From: UBA10001 sp964349095
GTDB lineage: Bacteria > Patescibacteriota > Patescibacteriia > Veblenbacterales > UBA10138
Assembly: GCA_964349095.1 (NCBI GenBank)
Contig: CAYGFD010000017.1
Coordinates: 1-14,077, forward strand
DNA: 14,077 nt
Direction: 5' to 3'
The notes beneath the pieces were generated by a model, which was not told where the DNA came from, made no database searches, and worked only from the letters and a program-made list of their open reading frames with translations. A program made the translations under genes and the position numbers. Every line of letters begins with the position of its first letter. Within the stretch, counting starts at the first letter, position 1. Shown here in pieces: positions 1-7,478 of this stretch.

Positions 1-547
1 CAATTTCTTCGATTTCAGATGGAGTAAGACTATCAGGCAATGTAACAATACTCATTGCCTCTTTATTAAAGTCGGTTTTCACTTGCAGTGCGCTAAAAAC
101 TTGATACAATTCTTTGGTCAAATAGGCGCCACCAATTGCAGTAATATTTAAAGTCGGCGTGTATTTTTTATAGGCCTCAAAATAGTTAATTAATAACTTC
201 TTACTATTACTAACTTTTGCTGAGCTCAAACTCCTGGCAGCCTCCATTAAATTTTGGCCGCGTTTTATATATTCGGCTCTTAATTTATTTAAGCCATCGC
301 TCGTCAGCGCCTTGCTTAATAATTGATTCGTAAATTCCAACGACTCTTTTTCTGTCCTAAAGGTTGACGCGTTCATCCCCTTCATTATTCCTAAGGTAAT
401 CAGCCTTTTGGATATCCCGTAAAGTCCGTTATATTTGCCATAACCAATATTTGCCAACCAATTATGCAGGTACGACATATTGCGGTTAACCAAAAAAACC
501 CAATTTGAATTCATCAAATCAATTTTCTTTTCCTTAACCTTACGCAT
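1..547 (-). CDS. Partial protein, N-terminal 182 residues; possibly of the PEP-utilising enzyme group
   Basis: The gene starts with ATG at 547 and stays open to the left edge, so its C-terminus is outside the window. The start lies 2 nt after the stop of the upstream sugar kinase, so the two are probably co-transcribed and translationally coupled; a second in-frame Met is at residue 12. Residues 14-45 are aromatic-rich (NSNWVFLVNRNMSYLHNW), followed by a largely alpha-helical charged region. No catalytic motif is visible in this part. The N-terminal pattern loosely recalls the leader region of PEP-synthase-like or PEP-utilising mobile-domain proteins seen in CPR genomes, but this is a weak impression. 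That the frame is a real gene is well supported by its length, codon pattern and operon spacing; the function is uncertain. Confidence 0.75.
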   Translation of the reverse strand, partial: MRKVKEKKIDLMNSNWVFLVNRNMSYLHNWLANIGYGKYNGLYGISKRLITLGIMKGMNASTFRTEKESLEFTNQLLSKALTSDGLNKLRAEYIKRGQNLMEAARSLSSAKVSNSKKLLINYFEAYKKYTPTLNITAIGGAYLTKELYQVFSALQVKTDFNKEAMSIVTLPDSLTPSEIEEI

Positions 548-549
548 TA

Positions 550-1524
550 TTATCCGATTTTACGGTTAACAAACTTGCCAACCTCAGATTGATATAACAA
601 ACCCTTCTGCGCGCCGGAGTTCAATATAACTGAATTACTATTGGCCATGGCCCACTCCATTGCTTTCTTGACACTACCGCCTGAATGTAAATATCCAGCC
701 AGCCAACCTGAGCCAAAAGAGTCCCCAGCACCAATTGTATTTGTTGGTTTTAATTTAAACGAAGACTTAAAATAAAAATTTTTCCCATCATAACAATAGG
801 CCCCTTTCGACCCACAAGTGATGATTACCATTTTGCTGCCTAATTTATACAAAGACACTAAAACTTTTTTTACCGAACCACTAGCCAGCCTTAAATCTTT
901 CGCTAGCTTTTCTGCCTCAGATTTATTCAAGTCTAAGACAGTGACATACTTTAACAAGGTTCTTAATTTTTGGGGTTGTTTCAACTGGAGGCTACCAGGA
1001 TTCCAAAATATGTTATTGCCCCTAGACGCTTCGTTTTTTAAAAAAACCAAAACTTTAGCAAACCAGTTATTATTGGCAATCGAAGTTAAGTATGTCCACT
1101 CCGTATTACTACCCTTAGGCTCTAAATTAATCGTTGCCCCCCTATCCACAAACGCTACGTGTTCGTGCGCCCCACCCGCCGTCACAATTAAAGAGACGGC
1201 CGACAATAATTTCTTATCATACTGAATACCACTTGCATTAACTTTCTCTTGCCTGAGGTGAGAAACAATCTCTTTACCCCGCCAGTCACGGCCCACCCTC
1301 GTAATCAAACGCACTGCTATCCCTAAACGACTTAAACCAACGGCTACATTTGCTCCGCCACCGCCAAATGAATATTCCGCCTTAGAAGTATCGATTTTAG
1401 CACCATACTCAAAAGCTAAAAATTGTTTTACACCCTCGGATGTGTAATTTTTTGTTAACCTGGCCTCGGGCGCAGTTAGCATTACATCCCAAGTCGAGCC
1501 ACCTATTACGGTTACTTTATTCAT
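550..1524 (-). CDS. PfkB/ribokinase-family carbohydrate kinase
   Basis: Cytoplasmic ATP-dependent kinase predicted to phosphorylate a sugar or nucleoside hydroxyl. At 324 aa it has the normal family length. The N-terminal PfkB signature is at residues 53-68 (FGGGGANVAVGLSRLG). An N-x-x-E element (NKSE) is at 200-203, and the C-terminal signature NTIGAGDSFGSGWLAG is at 262-277, with D268 the expected catalytic base and GAGD forming the anion hole. The substrate cannot be read from sequence; ribokinase, adenosine kinase and fructokinase-like members share these motifs. The ATG at 1524 sits 6 nt after a perfect TATAAT, so the transcript probably starts at or next to the start codon (leaderless). 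It is divergent from the membrane-protein gene at 1600 and is followed 2 nt later by the partial gene at the left edge. Confidence 0.93.
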   Translation of the reverse strand: MNKVTVIGGSTWDVMLTAPEARLTKNYTSEGVKQFLAFEYGAKIDTSKAEYSFGGGGANVAVGLSRLGIAVRLITRVGRDWRGKEIVSHLRQEKVNASGIQYDKKLLSAVSLIVTAGGAHEHVAFVDRGATINLEPKGSNTEWTYLTSIANNNWFAKVLVFLKNEASRGNNIFWNPGSLQLKQPQKLRTLLKYVTVLDLNKSEAEKLAKDLRLASGSVKKVLVSLYKLGSKMVIITCGSKGAYCYDGKNFYFKSSFKLKPTNTIGAGDSFGSGWLAGYLHSGGSVKKAMEWAMANSNSVILNSGAQKGLLYQSEVGKFVNRKIG

Positions 1525-1530
1525 GTGGTA

Positions 1531-1558
1531 ATTATAGCAACTTATTGACCTCTAGCAA
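1531..1558 (-). promoter_or_regulatory. Promoter of the PfkB kinase gene, leaderless geometry
   Basis: On the minus strand there is a TTGCTA -35 (1553-1558), a 16-nt spacer and a perfect TATAAT -10 (1531-1536). The -10 ends 6 nt before the ATG at 1524, which puts the predicted transcription start at the A of the start codon. No Shine-Dalgarno sequence is present. This is inferred from consensus only. Confidence 0.6.
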
Positions 1559-1570
1559 TAAGTTATTGCT
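1536..1570. repeat. Imperfect palindrome in the divergent promoter region (possible operator)
   Basis: The arms aacttattg (1539-1547) and caataagtt (1556-1564) are perfectly complementary over 9 bp around an 8-nt centre. Pairing extends further through agcaa (1536-1540) and ttgct (1566-1570) if a short bulge is allowed. It covers the spacer and -35 of the kinase promoter and the putative -35 of the plus-strand gene at 1600. This suits either a regulator site or a hairpin. No regulator is encoded next to it. Confidence 0.5.
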
Positions 1571-1593
1571 CTTTTACGTAAAATCACTAAACT
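1566..1593 (+). promoter_or_regulatory. Putative weak promoter of the 117-aa membrane protein
   Basis: TTGCTC (1566-1571), a 16-nt spacer and TAAACT (1588-1593). The -10 ends 6 nt before the ATG at 1600, mirroring the leaderless geometry of the divergent kinase promoter. Both hexamers match consensus at only 4 of 6 positions, so the call is tentative. Confidence 0.35.
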
Positions 1594-1599
1594 TAAACT

Positions 1600-1953
1600 A
1601 TGACAATATTCCTTACACGCCTAATTAGTCTAGTCCTGGTAATAACCGGATTTGCTGGTATTTATATAGTTAAAATACCTGAATACGTCGAATTTGATCT
1701 CTGGCAAACAGTAGTTTATTTAATATTTGGCTTTTGGGGATTAGCAATAAGCTTATATAAGCCTAATGGGAATTACATAATGCGGTACCTAAACGCAACC
1801 ACATTTATGTTAATGTTATGGTTAATAATCGGTATTCCGTTCCCAAACCTTTTTGATATTTTTCACCTCGAAGTACTAGAACACTTTTTCCACGCGATCT
1901 TATTTTTACTTGGCGTGTTTGCGATAAGTAGAGGTAAAAAACTACTTAACTAA
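1600..1953 (+). CDS. Small four-helix integral membrane protein, unknown function
   Basis: A 117-aa very hydrophobic protein with four predicted membrane helices at about residues 5-25, 34-53, 63-82 and 95-111. It has no cleavable signal peptide and ends in a basic tail (RGKKLLN). A histidine cluster (H89, H95, H98) lies at the start of the last helix. I do not recognise the family. It is divergent from the sugar kinase and converges on sufU, with the last 12 bp of the two genes overlapping antisense (1942-1953). No Shine-Dalgarno site is seen, and the start lies close to a putative -10, so a leaderless message is possible. The reading frame is supported by its clean transmembrane pattern. 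Confidence 0.75.
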   Translation: MTIFLTRLISLVLVITGFAGIYIVKIPEYVEFDLWQTVVYLIFGFWGLAISLYKPNGNYIMRYLNATTFMLMLWLIIGIPFPNLFDIFHLEVLEHFFHAILFLLGVFAISRGKKLLN

Positions 1954-2301
1954 GGCCTGTTTAATAGTGTCGATTGCTAAGGTCGCACAATTAATTCTAT
2001 TTGGCCCCACTTCAATCTTTAAAAGCTTGACGATTTTAGTATTATCAATCTTCTTTACCTGTACAACTTTCTTACCAATAATTTCATCAGCCAGTATCGA
2101 AGCCGATGCTTGTGACAAAACACAGCCCTCACCAGACCAAGCCACATCCAAGATTTTTCCATTCTTAACTTGTAGCTGAAATCGAACAGTATCACCACAC
2201 AGCGCGTTTCCGTGATCAGCCTGATGACTGGGTTTTTTTAACCTCCCCTGACGATGGGGTTTTTTATAATGTTCTAGAATATTCGCCTGATATAAATCCA
2301 T
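1942..2301 (-). CDS. sufU: SufU-type Fe-S assembly sulfur-transfer/scaffold protein (short form)
   Basis: IscU/SufU-fold protein, expected to accept sulfur from SufS and pass it to the SufBCD scaffold. Conserved ligands are C35 and D37 in LCGD, C60 in GEGC followed by SQASAS, and C105 in NRINCATL. The R-x-x-C-A-T-L form without a preceding HxC histidine favours SufU over IscU. At 119 aa it is short: C60 to C105 is 45 residues, against 62 for the equivalent cysteines in Bacillus subtilis SufU (C66, C128), so the usual SufU insertion is missing. It is the last gene of the suf operon, 3 nt after the sufS stop, and its 3' end overlaps the convergent membrane-protein gene. No terminator is evident. 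Confidence 0.9.
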   Translation of the reverse strand: MDLYQANILEHYKKPHRQGRLKKPSHQADHGNALCGDTVRFQLQVKNGKILDVAWSGEGCVLSQASASILADEIIGKKVVQVKKIDNTKIVKLLKIEVGPNRINCATLAIDTIKQALVK

Positions 2302-2304
2302 AAA

Positions 2305-3525
2305 TTACTTCATAACCTTTTTTACTCGCACTAATCCCTCAACCAGCTTATCTACATCTTCCTTGGTATTATAAATAGCCAAGCTAGCGCGGGCGGTCGC
2401 TGCAATACCTAATTTTTTATGCAATGGGGCTGTACAGTGATGGCCCGCCCTGATAGCAATATTATATTCGTTCAGTATACCCGCCACATCGTGCGCGTGT
2501 ACGCCCTTCAATGTAAAAGAAAAAACCGGACCACGATCTGCGGCATCCTTGGGTCCAAATAATTTTAATCCTCGAATTTTGAGTAATTGTGCGAGTGTAT
2601 ATTTAGTTAAACTTTTTTCATAATTCTTAATCTTTTTCCAGCCAATTTTATTAATAAATTTAATAGCCGCGCCAAAAGCTATTACTTCGGCAATCGCAGC
2701 CGTGCCCGCCTCAAATTTTGCCGGTATCTGATTCCAGGTCGATTGTCGCCACGATACATCATCGATCATGTGTCCTCCTGTTAAGAATGGTGGCATGTCT
2801 TCTAGTAATTTCCTTTTGCCATACAAAACACCTACACCGCTTGGGCCAAATATTTTATGTGACGAAAAAACCAAAAAATCACAGTTCAATTTTTGAACAT
2901 CAATTTCTTCATGCGCTGCGAATTGGGCGGCATCCACAATCATCAGCGCACCAACAGCATGAGCGAGCTTTGCTATCGCTTTGACATCATTAACAGTTCC
3001 TAAAACATTGGACATGGCGGTAATACTAACAATTTTTGTTCGCGCACCAATTAACTTGTTTAAACCAGAAATCTGTAGCCTATAATCGTTCTTTATTGGA
3101 ATAAATTTGAGTTTGGCACCGCTCGCTAAGGCTGCCTGCTGCCACGGAACCATGTTCGCATGATGCTCCATTTCTGAAAGTAATATTTCATCACCTGGTT
3201 TCAGTATTGACCTCAAAGTATATGACAATAAATTAATTCCCTCAGTGGTATTTTTTGTAAAAATTATTTCCGCCGGTTCCCCAGCGTTTATAAATCGAGC
3301 TATTGTCTTTCGGGTATCTTCAAATAAAAAAGTCGCGTTTTCAGCAATATCATAAATTCCCCTATGAATATTGGCATAGGTTGTTTCATAGACCTTAGTT
3401 AAACTTTTTATGACTGAATCTGGTTTTTGGGTTGAGGCAGCGCTGTCTAAAAAAATCCACGGTCGCCCGTGTTTCCTAACCTTAAAAAAAGGAAAATATT
3501 TAATAATCGTTTTAGGTACCAACAT
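2305..3525 (-). CDS. sufS: SufS cysteine desulfurase (group II, PLP-dependent)
   Basis: Converts cysteine to alanine and carries the sulfur as a persulfide for cluster assembly. At 406 aa it is full length. The N-terminus matches the family (FLDSAASTQKP, 25-35). PLP-site residues are visible: HH at 121-122, D198 and Q201 in VDAAQ, and the Schiff-base lysine K224 in SSHK. The active-site cysteine is C364 in RAGHHCTAPLHKKLG, the short-loop arrangement of group II enzymes that depend on a SufE or SufU partner; SufU is the next gene. Its ATG at 3525 lies inside the sufD 3' end (14-bp overlap), indicating translational coupling. An antisense frame inside this gene is a shadow. Confidence 0.96.
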   Translation of the reverse strand: MLVPKTIIKYFPFFKVRKHGRPWIFLDSAASTQKPDSVIKSLTKVYETTYANIHRGIYDIAENATFLFEDTRKTIARFINAGEPAEIIFTKNTTEGINLLSYTLRSILKPGDEILLSEMEHHANMVPWQQAALASGAKLKFIPIKNDYRLQISGLNKLIGARTKIVSITAMSNVLGTVNDVKAIAKLAHAVGALMIVDAAQFAAHEEIDVQKLNCDFLVFSSHKIFGPSGVGVLYGKRKLLEDMPPFLTGGHMIDDVSWRQSTWNQIPAKFEAGTAAIAEVIAFGAAIKFINKIGWKKIKNYEKSLTKYTLAQLLKIRGLKLFGPKDAADRGPVFSFTLKGVHAHDVAGILNEYNIAIRAGHHCTAPLHKKLGIAATARASLAIYNTKEDVDKLVEGLVRVKKVMK

Positions 3526-4297
3526 TTAATAATTTGGTTATTTCCTGATTAACCATTTTATCAAATTTAGAGTCTTTCGGCAATACATCGAGGCAAAAAC
3601 TTCTAATCAACAATTCCTTGGCCTTTATTTCTGGCAGCCCCCGTGATTGCAAATAAAACAGCTGATCTGGTGACAATTGAGTGCAGGTCGCACTATGAGA
3701 TGCTTTTACGGCGTCGGTTTTGATTTCCAAACTAGGCACAGCAACGGCTTTGGCATGACTGCCAAGCAATAACGATCGATCGCTTAAATAACTGTCAGTA
3801 AACTTGGCCTCAGCTTCAATATTAAGTAAACCATGAACAACGCTTTGCGAACTTTCTAAATGCACTCTTCTGGTTGTAATTCGCGCCCTGGTATTTTTTT
3901 GCAAGTGATTTATTGTTTGATTGAGAACGACCTCACTCTGCTTGTTACCTAAAATTACATTCGACAATAGCAAATGGCTACCTTCCGCTAAATTAACCAC
4001 GGTATTATTTGCAAAATGTGGGGGATTAAAAATGAAAATATTTATTTCCAGACTACTGCCTTTTTCCAAATTCACCTTTAAGTTCAGGAATGAGCTATGA
4101 GTTGCGATAATGGCGAGCTTGGTTTTACATTTTTTTTTGGCGATGACTGAAATATTTAACTTACTGGAATTTATATTTAAAGAGTCGGTATTTTTTTTCT
4201 CGGAAAGAATTACATTTTTTTTATGGCTGCGCAATTTATTCAAATAAGCTGTATTGTAAGTCTTTGCCCCAGCTAGATTGTATATCAAATTTGTCAT
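3512..4297 (-). CDS. sufD: SufD-like SufBCD scaffold subunit, compact
   Basis: SufBD-family beta-helix protein, the expected partner of SufB on the SufC ATPase. At 261 aa it is much shorter than typical SufD proteins of over 400 aa: the N-terminal helical domain is largely missing and the beta-helix core is kept. The diagnostic C-terminal motif is present: KASHSATCTQLSPDQ (198-212) followed by LFYLQSRGL (213-221). H201 corresponds to the conserved functional histidine of SufD. The gene begins 2 nt after the sufB stop and overlaps sufS by 14 bp, so the short length is not due to a break in this locus, and both ends fit the operon. The match is weaker toward the N-terminus, which suggests rapid divergence. 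Confidence 0.85.
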   Translation of the reverse strand: MTNLIYNLAGAKTYNTAYLNKLRSHKKNVILSEKKNTDSLNINSSKLNISVIAKKKCKTKLAIIATHSSFLNLKVNLEKGSSLEINIFIFNPPHFANNTVVNLAEGSHLLLSNVILGNKQSEVVLNQTINHLQKNTRARITTRRVHLESSQSVVHGLLNIEAEAKFTDSYLSDRSLLLGSHAKAVAVPSLEIKTDAVKASHSATCTQLSPDQLFYLQSRGLPEIKAKELLIRSFCLDVLPKDSKFDKMVNQEITKLLNVGT

Positions 4298-4299
4298 AA

Positions 4300-5694
4300 T
4301 TATCCCACCGAGCCCTCCATTTCTAGACTAATCAAACGATTTAATTCGACAGCATATTCCATGGGAAGTTCTTTTGCTACCGGCTCTATAAAACCAGCAA
4401 TAATTAAATTAATCGCCTCAGATTCAGTTAACCCCCTGGATCGTAAATAAAACAGCTGCTCCTCGCCAATCTTTGAAACGGTCGCCTCGTGCTCAACTTG
4501 GGTCGTGGCTTCATCAATTTGCATGGTCGGGTATGTATCAGATCGTGAGTATTTGTCCAACAGCAGAGCATCGCATTGCACTTTTGTTTTGCAATTAACG
4601 GCGCCAGGGACAACTTTTACTAAGCCACGGTAGCTAGTGCGGCCCCCATGATGACTAACAGACTTTGCTACTATTCTTGATGAAGTATTTTTTGCTAAAT
4701 GGTAAACCTTTGCGCCGGCGTCCAAATTTTGACCAGCGCCCGCCATCGCCATGGATAAAATATCAGCCCGACTTCCCTCACCTTTAAGAATGACGCAAGG
4801 ATATTTCATGGTAATTTTACTACCAAAATTTCCATCCACCCACTCCACCACTGCGCCCTCGTGCGCGACTGCACGTTTGGTTACTAAATTATACACGTCA
4901 TTAGACCAATTTTGCATTGTTGTATAACGAACCCGGGAATGTTTGTGAGCAATCACTTCAACTACCGCGGCGTGCAAAGAATCAACGGAGTACATAGGCG
5001 CGGTACAACCTTCAACATAATTTACAAAACTACCCTCCTCGGCAATAATCAACGTTCTTTCAAACTGCCCCATGTTAGCCGCGTTCAGTCGAAAATATGC
5101 TTGCATGGGAACGTTGACATGGACACCCTCTGGCACATAAACAAAGCTACCACCAGACCAAACGGCAGTATTGAGGGAGGCAAATTTATTATCAGCTACG
5201 GGGATAACCGTGCCTAAATATTTTTTTACTAAATCCGGATATTTTTTAACCGCCGTGTCCATGTCGCAAAAGATTACACCCAACCTAGACCACTCTTCCT
5301 TCAAACTATGGTATATCATTTCCGACTCATATTGAGCCCCTACCCCAGCTAAATATTTCTGCTCCGCCTGTGGTATCCCTAGTTTATCAAAAGTATTTTT
5401 AATTTTTCCCGGAACTTGGTTCCATTTAGTTGCCTGCCTTTCCGTCGGTTTTATATAGTACTGAATTTTATCAAAATTAATTTTTGACAAATCAGCACCC
5501 CAAATCGGGAGTGACTTTTTAAAAAATATCTCTAATCCCTTTTGCCTAAATAGGCGAACCCACTCCGGCTCACCCTTTATGCTCGATATTCCGTCCACAA
5601 CCTTTTTGGAAAGTCCGGCCGGAATCGAAAAATAGGGTTTAACATTGTCATGAAACCCATACTTATAGTTTGATTTTAATATTTTTTTATTCAT
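4300..5694 (-). CDS. sufB: SufB, scaffold subunit of the SufBCD Fe-S assembly complex
   Basis: Full-length SufB (464 aa), on which nascent Fe-S clusters are assembled together with SufC and SufD. Family landmarks include KYGFHDN (11-17), AQYESEMIYH (120-129), VPEGVHVNVPMQAYFR (187-202), EGCTAPMYS (228-236) and VQCDALLLDKYSRSDTYPT (372-390). C374 in that segment matches the essential core cysteine (C405 in E. coli). VEHEATVSKIGEEQLFYLRSRG (400-421) contains the conserved His/Glu pair at the SufB-SufD interface. The start at 5694 overlaps the sufC stop by ATGA, typical of translational coupling. A minus-strand ORF in another frame (4428-4613) and a plus-strand one (4912-5217) are shadows. Confidence 0.97.
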   Translation of the reverse strand: MNKKILKSNYKYGFHDNVKPYFSIPAGLSKKVVDGISSIKGEPEWVRLFRQKGLEIFFKKSLPIWGADLSKINFDKIQYYIKPTERQATKWNQVPGKIKNTFDKLGIPQAEQKYLAGVGAQYESEMIYHSLKEEWSRLGVIFCDMDTAVKKYPDLVKKYLGTVIPVADNKFASLNTAVWSGGSFVYVPEGVHVNVPMQAYFRLNAANMGQFERTLIIAEEGSFVNYVEGCTAPMYSVDSLHAAVVEVIAHKHSRVRYTTMQNWSNDVYNLVTKRAVAHEGAVVEWVDGNFGSKITMKYPCVILKGEGSRADILSMAMAGAGQNLDAGAKVYHLAKNTSSRIVAKSVSHHGGRTSYRGLVKVVPGAVNCKTKVQCDALLLDKYSRSDTYPTMQIDEATTQVEHEATVSKIGEEQLFYLRSRGLTESEAINLIIAGFIEPVAKELPMEYAVELNRLISLEMEGSVG

Positions 5695-6434
5695 TTAACC
5701 AGAGATCTATAACCATATTTTTCAATCTTATCAACTAAATTGGCGCCGCCGCTTGATATTTTTTTTCCTTTTGATAAAACAATTACTTTACCGGGTTTGA
5801 GCATTTTTAAAAATCTTTGATAATGAGTAATAACTAAGATCGCCATTTTATTTCGCTTGGCTAACTTTTGTATATTGTCGGCAACTAGCTTCATGGCGTC
5901 GATGTCTAACCCAGAATCAGTTTCATCCAAGATTGCCAATTTAGGCTCTAATAAATGCAACTGTAAAACTTCTAGCCTTTTCTTTTCCCCACCAGAAAAA
6001 CCGTCATTTAAGTACCTTTTGAGTAAAGATAAGTCGAGTTTTAAACTTCCCGCTAATTTTAGAAGTTTGGAATTAAATTCAAGCACACCCAACTTTTTAT
6101 CTAAATGTAGGTTTGAATAAATATGATAAAGGTAACTTTCGACATTAAGTCCGGGAATAGATACGGGGTTTTGAAAAGCTAAAAAAATACCTTTTTTTAA
6201 AATATCCTCGGGTTTATGTTTTTTTATACTCTTACCGGACAACTTTACACTACCGAAAGTTATAGCATAAGACGGGTGACCAGCAATCGCTTGCGCCAAA
6301 CTCGACTTACCAGACCCGTTCGGCCCCATTAAAGCTACTATTTCACCGGGTCTAATTTCTAAATCAAGAGCCTTCAGGACCTCCTTACCCTCTACCGCAA
6401 CGGATAAATTCTTAATTTCAAGTAGGACTGCCAT
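5691..6434 (-). CDS. sufC: SufC, ABC-type ATPase of Fe-S assembly
   Basis: Cytoplasmic ABC ATPase that powers the SufBCD scaffold; unlike transporter ATPases it works without a permease, and none is nearby. With the start chosen here it is 247 aa, the usual SufC length. Walker A is GPNGSGKSS (37-45), the Q-loop is Q88 (FQNP), the signature is FSGGEKKR (146-153), Walker B is LAILDETDSGLD (166-177) and the switch histidine is H204. The reading frame is open further up to an ATG at 6497, but those extra 21 residues would overlap sod by 62 nt and do not resemble SufC. MAVLLEIKNLSV matches the family start and begins 1 nt after the sod stop. Confidence 0.96.
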   Translation of the reverse strand: MAVLLEIKNLSVAVEGKEVLKALDLEIRPGEIVALMGPNGSGKSSLAQAIAGHPSYAITFGSVKLSGKSIKKHKPEDILKKGIFLAFQNPVSIPGLNVESYLYHIYSNLHLDKKLGVLEFNSKLLKLAGSLKLDLSLLKRYLNDGFSGGEKKRLEVLQLHLLEPKLAILDETDSGLDIDAMKLVADNIQKLAKRNKMAILVITHYQRFLKMLKPGKVIVLSKGKKISSGGANLVDKIEKYGYRSLVK

Positions 6435-6435
6435 T

Positions 6436-7041
6436 TTACCAATCGAGCCTTTTTTCAACTTCAGACCAATTAACAACTGCCCACCAGGCGGAGACATAAT
6501 CCGGCCGTTTGCTTTGATACTTTAAGTAATAAGCATGTTCCCAAACATCAAGCCCCAATATGAACATTAAACCTTGGGTTAATGGATTATCTTGATTTGC
6601 CGTCGTTACAATTTTTAACTTACCGTCAGAGTCTCTAACTAACCACACCCAGCCACTACCGAAAAGTTTAGCCGCCTCCTCACCAAACAACTTTTTGAAT
6701 TCGTCAAAACTTCCAAAACTTTCAACTATTGCTTCTAATATTTTTCCAGACGGTTTATTATCAGCACTTCCGGACTGCATAGATTTCCAAAATAGAGAAT
6801 GATTTAAATGACCACCGCCATGATTTCTTACTACTTTTTTTACTGCCTCTGGTAATTTGTCTAAATCCCTAACTAGTTCAGCCACGTCCTTGTTTAGTAA
6901 GTCTGAAAACTCTGCCAACCCCTCGTTCAGCTTGTTAACATAAGTCTGGTGATGTTTAGTGTGGTGTACCTCCATTGTCTGAGCGTCGATATAAGGTTCT
7001 AAAGCATCATAACTATAGGGTAATTTTGGTAATTCAAACAT
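6436..7041 (-). CDS. sod: Superoxide dismutase, Mn/Fe family (Mn-type features)
   Basis: Converts superoxide to hydrogen peroxide and oxygen. At 201 aa it is full length. Metal ligands are H26 (EVHHTKHHQTYV), H81 (GGGHLNHSLFW), D165 and H169 (DVWEHAYYLKYQ). The active-site glutamine is Q150 in TTANQDNPL, with glycines at the alternative position before HLNH; this is the manganese or cambialistic arrangement rather than the classical iron one. No signal peptide, so it is cytoplasmic. The start at 7041 (MFELPKLPYSYDALEP) matches family N-termini and leaves a 7-nt gap to the rrf2 stop; an upstream ATG at 7068 would add nine residues inside rrf2. Its position between rrf2 and sufC places it under the same control as Fe-S assembly. 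Confidence 0.96.
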   Translation of the reverse strand: MFELPKLPYSYDALEPYIDAQTMEVHHTKHHQTYVNKLNEGLAEFSDLLNKDVAELVRDLDKLPEAVKKVVRNHGGGHLNHSLFWKSMQSGSADNKPSGKILEAIVESFGSFDEFKKLFGEEAAKLFGSGWVWLVRDSDGKLKIVTTANQDNPLTQGLMFILGLDVWEHAYYLKYQSKRPDYVSAWWAVVNWSEVEKRLDW

Positions 7042-7048
7042 AAATTTA

Positions 7049-7453
7049 TTAGTTATTAAATAAATCAAATAACGATTTGTTTTTCAATAAACTGGTAACT
7101 TCAGAATAAATATTTAACCACGGTCCACGCATCGTACACTCTAAGGCTCGGGGACAAGCGTCGGCTCCATGCCTAGTACATGGGGTCAGCGATAAATCCC
7201 CCTCTAAAACCTCCACCACTTCCAGTACCGAAATTTCCTTGGCGTCTCTGGCTAATTTATAACCACCCCGAGCGCCTTCTTTACTAACAATAATACCAGC
7301 CGTCTTAAGCTTAGCAGCTAGTCTCTCAATATACTTGAGTGGCAGGGATCGCTCTTTAGCAACGGTTTGCAGACTAACTAAAGAATTACCAGAATGAAAC
7401 AATTCCTGTAAAAAACTTAATCCATAATCTCCCTTTGTTGATAATCCAAACAT
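7049..7453 (-). CDS. Rrf2-family transcriptional regulator with Fe-S-type cysteine motif (IscR/SufR-like)
   Basis: A 134-aa DNA-binding regulator. The winged helix occupies about residues 1-65; the start MFGLSTKGDYGL and the wing region EGARGGYKLAR are typical of Rrf2. Three cysteines, C92, C100 and C106 (CTRHGADACPRALEC), form the cluster-binding motif. The position of the fourth ligand of E. coli IscR (His107) is an arginine here (R109), as in many non-IscR family members; H95 is a possible substitute. As first gene of the suf operon with a palindrome over its own promoter, it is most likely an autoregulated repressor of suf and sod that senses cluster status. That function is inferred from family and context. 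Confidence 0.93.
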   Translation of the reverse strand: MFGLSTKGDYGLSFLQELFHSGNSLVSLQTVAKERSLPLKYIERLAAKLKTAGIIVSKEGARGGYKLARDAKEISVLEVVEVLEGDLSLTPCTRHGADACPRALECTMRGPWLNIYSEVTSLLKNKSLFDLFNN

Positions 7454-7478
7454 ACTCCTACTTTACTAGTGGGAGTAT
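7452..7478. promoter_or_regulatory. 27-bp palindrome, predicted Rrf2 operator of the suf operon
   Basis: The arms atactcctact (7452-7462) and agtgggagtat (7468-7478) are complementary at 10 of 11 positions around a 5-nt centre. One arm contains the -10 hexamer of the rrf2 promoter, and the other reaches into the rrf2 start codon. The outer half-site ATACTCC resembles the ATA-C/G-Y-Y start of the IscR type 1 motif, but each half is one base longer. A repressor bound here would block promoter opening. The site is seen directly; the bound protein is inferred. Confidence 0.7.

Noticed and set aside
818..1225. 135-aa plus-strand ORF antisense to the sugar kinase
   Set aside because: It is a shadow of a well-supported PfkB gene. 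Low-complexity content and lack of initiation signals argue against it.
5691..6497. Longer sufC frame starting at 6497 (268 aa)
   Set aside because: The extra 21 residues overlap sod by 62 nt and do not resemble SufC. The ATG at 6434 gives the family N-terminus and a 1-nt gap.
6436..7068. Longer sod frame starting at 7068
   Set aside because: The first nine residues lie within rrf2 and are absent from SOD families. The ATG at 7041 matches the normal start.
7454..7458. AGGAG directly before the rrf2 ATG as a Shine-Dalgarno site
   Set aside because: It is only 1 nt from the start codon, too close for a normal ribosome site, and it is fully explained as part of the palindrome arm.
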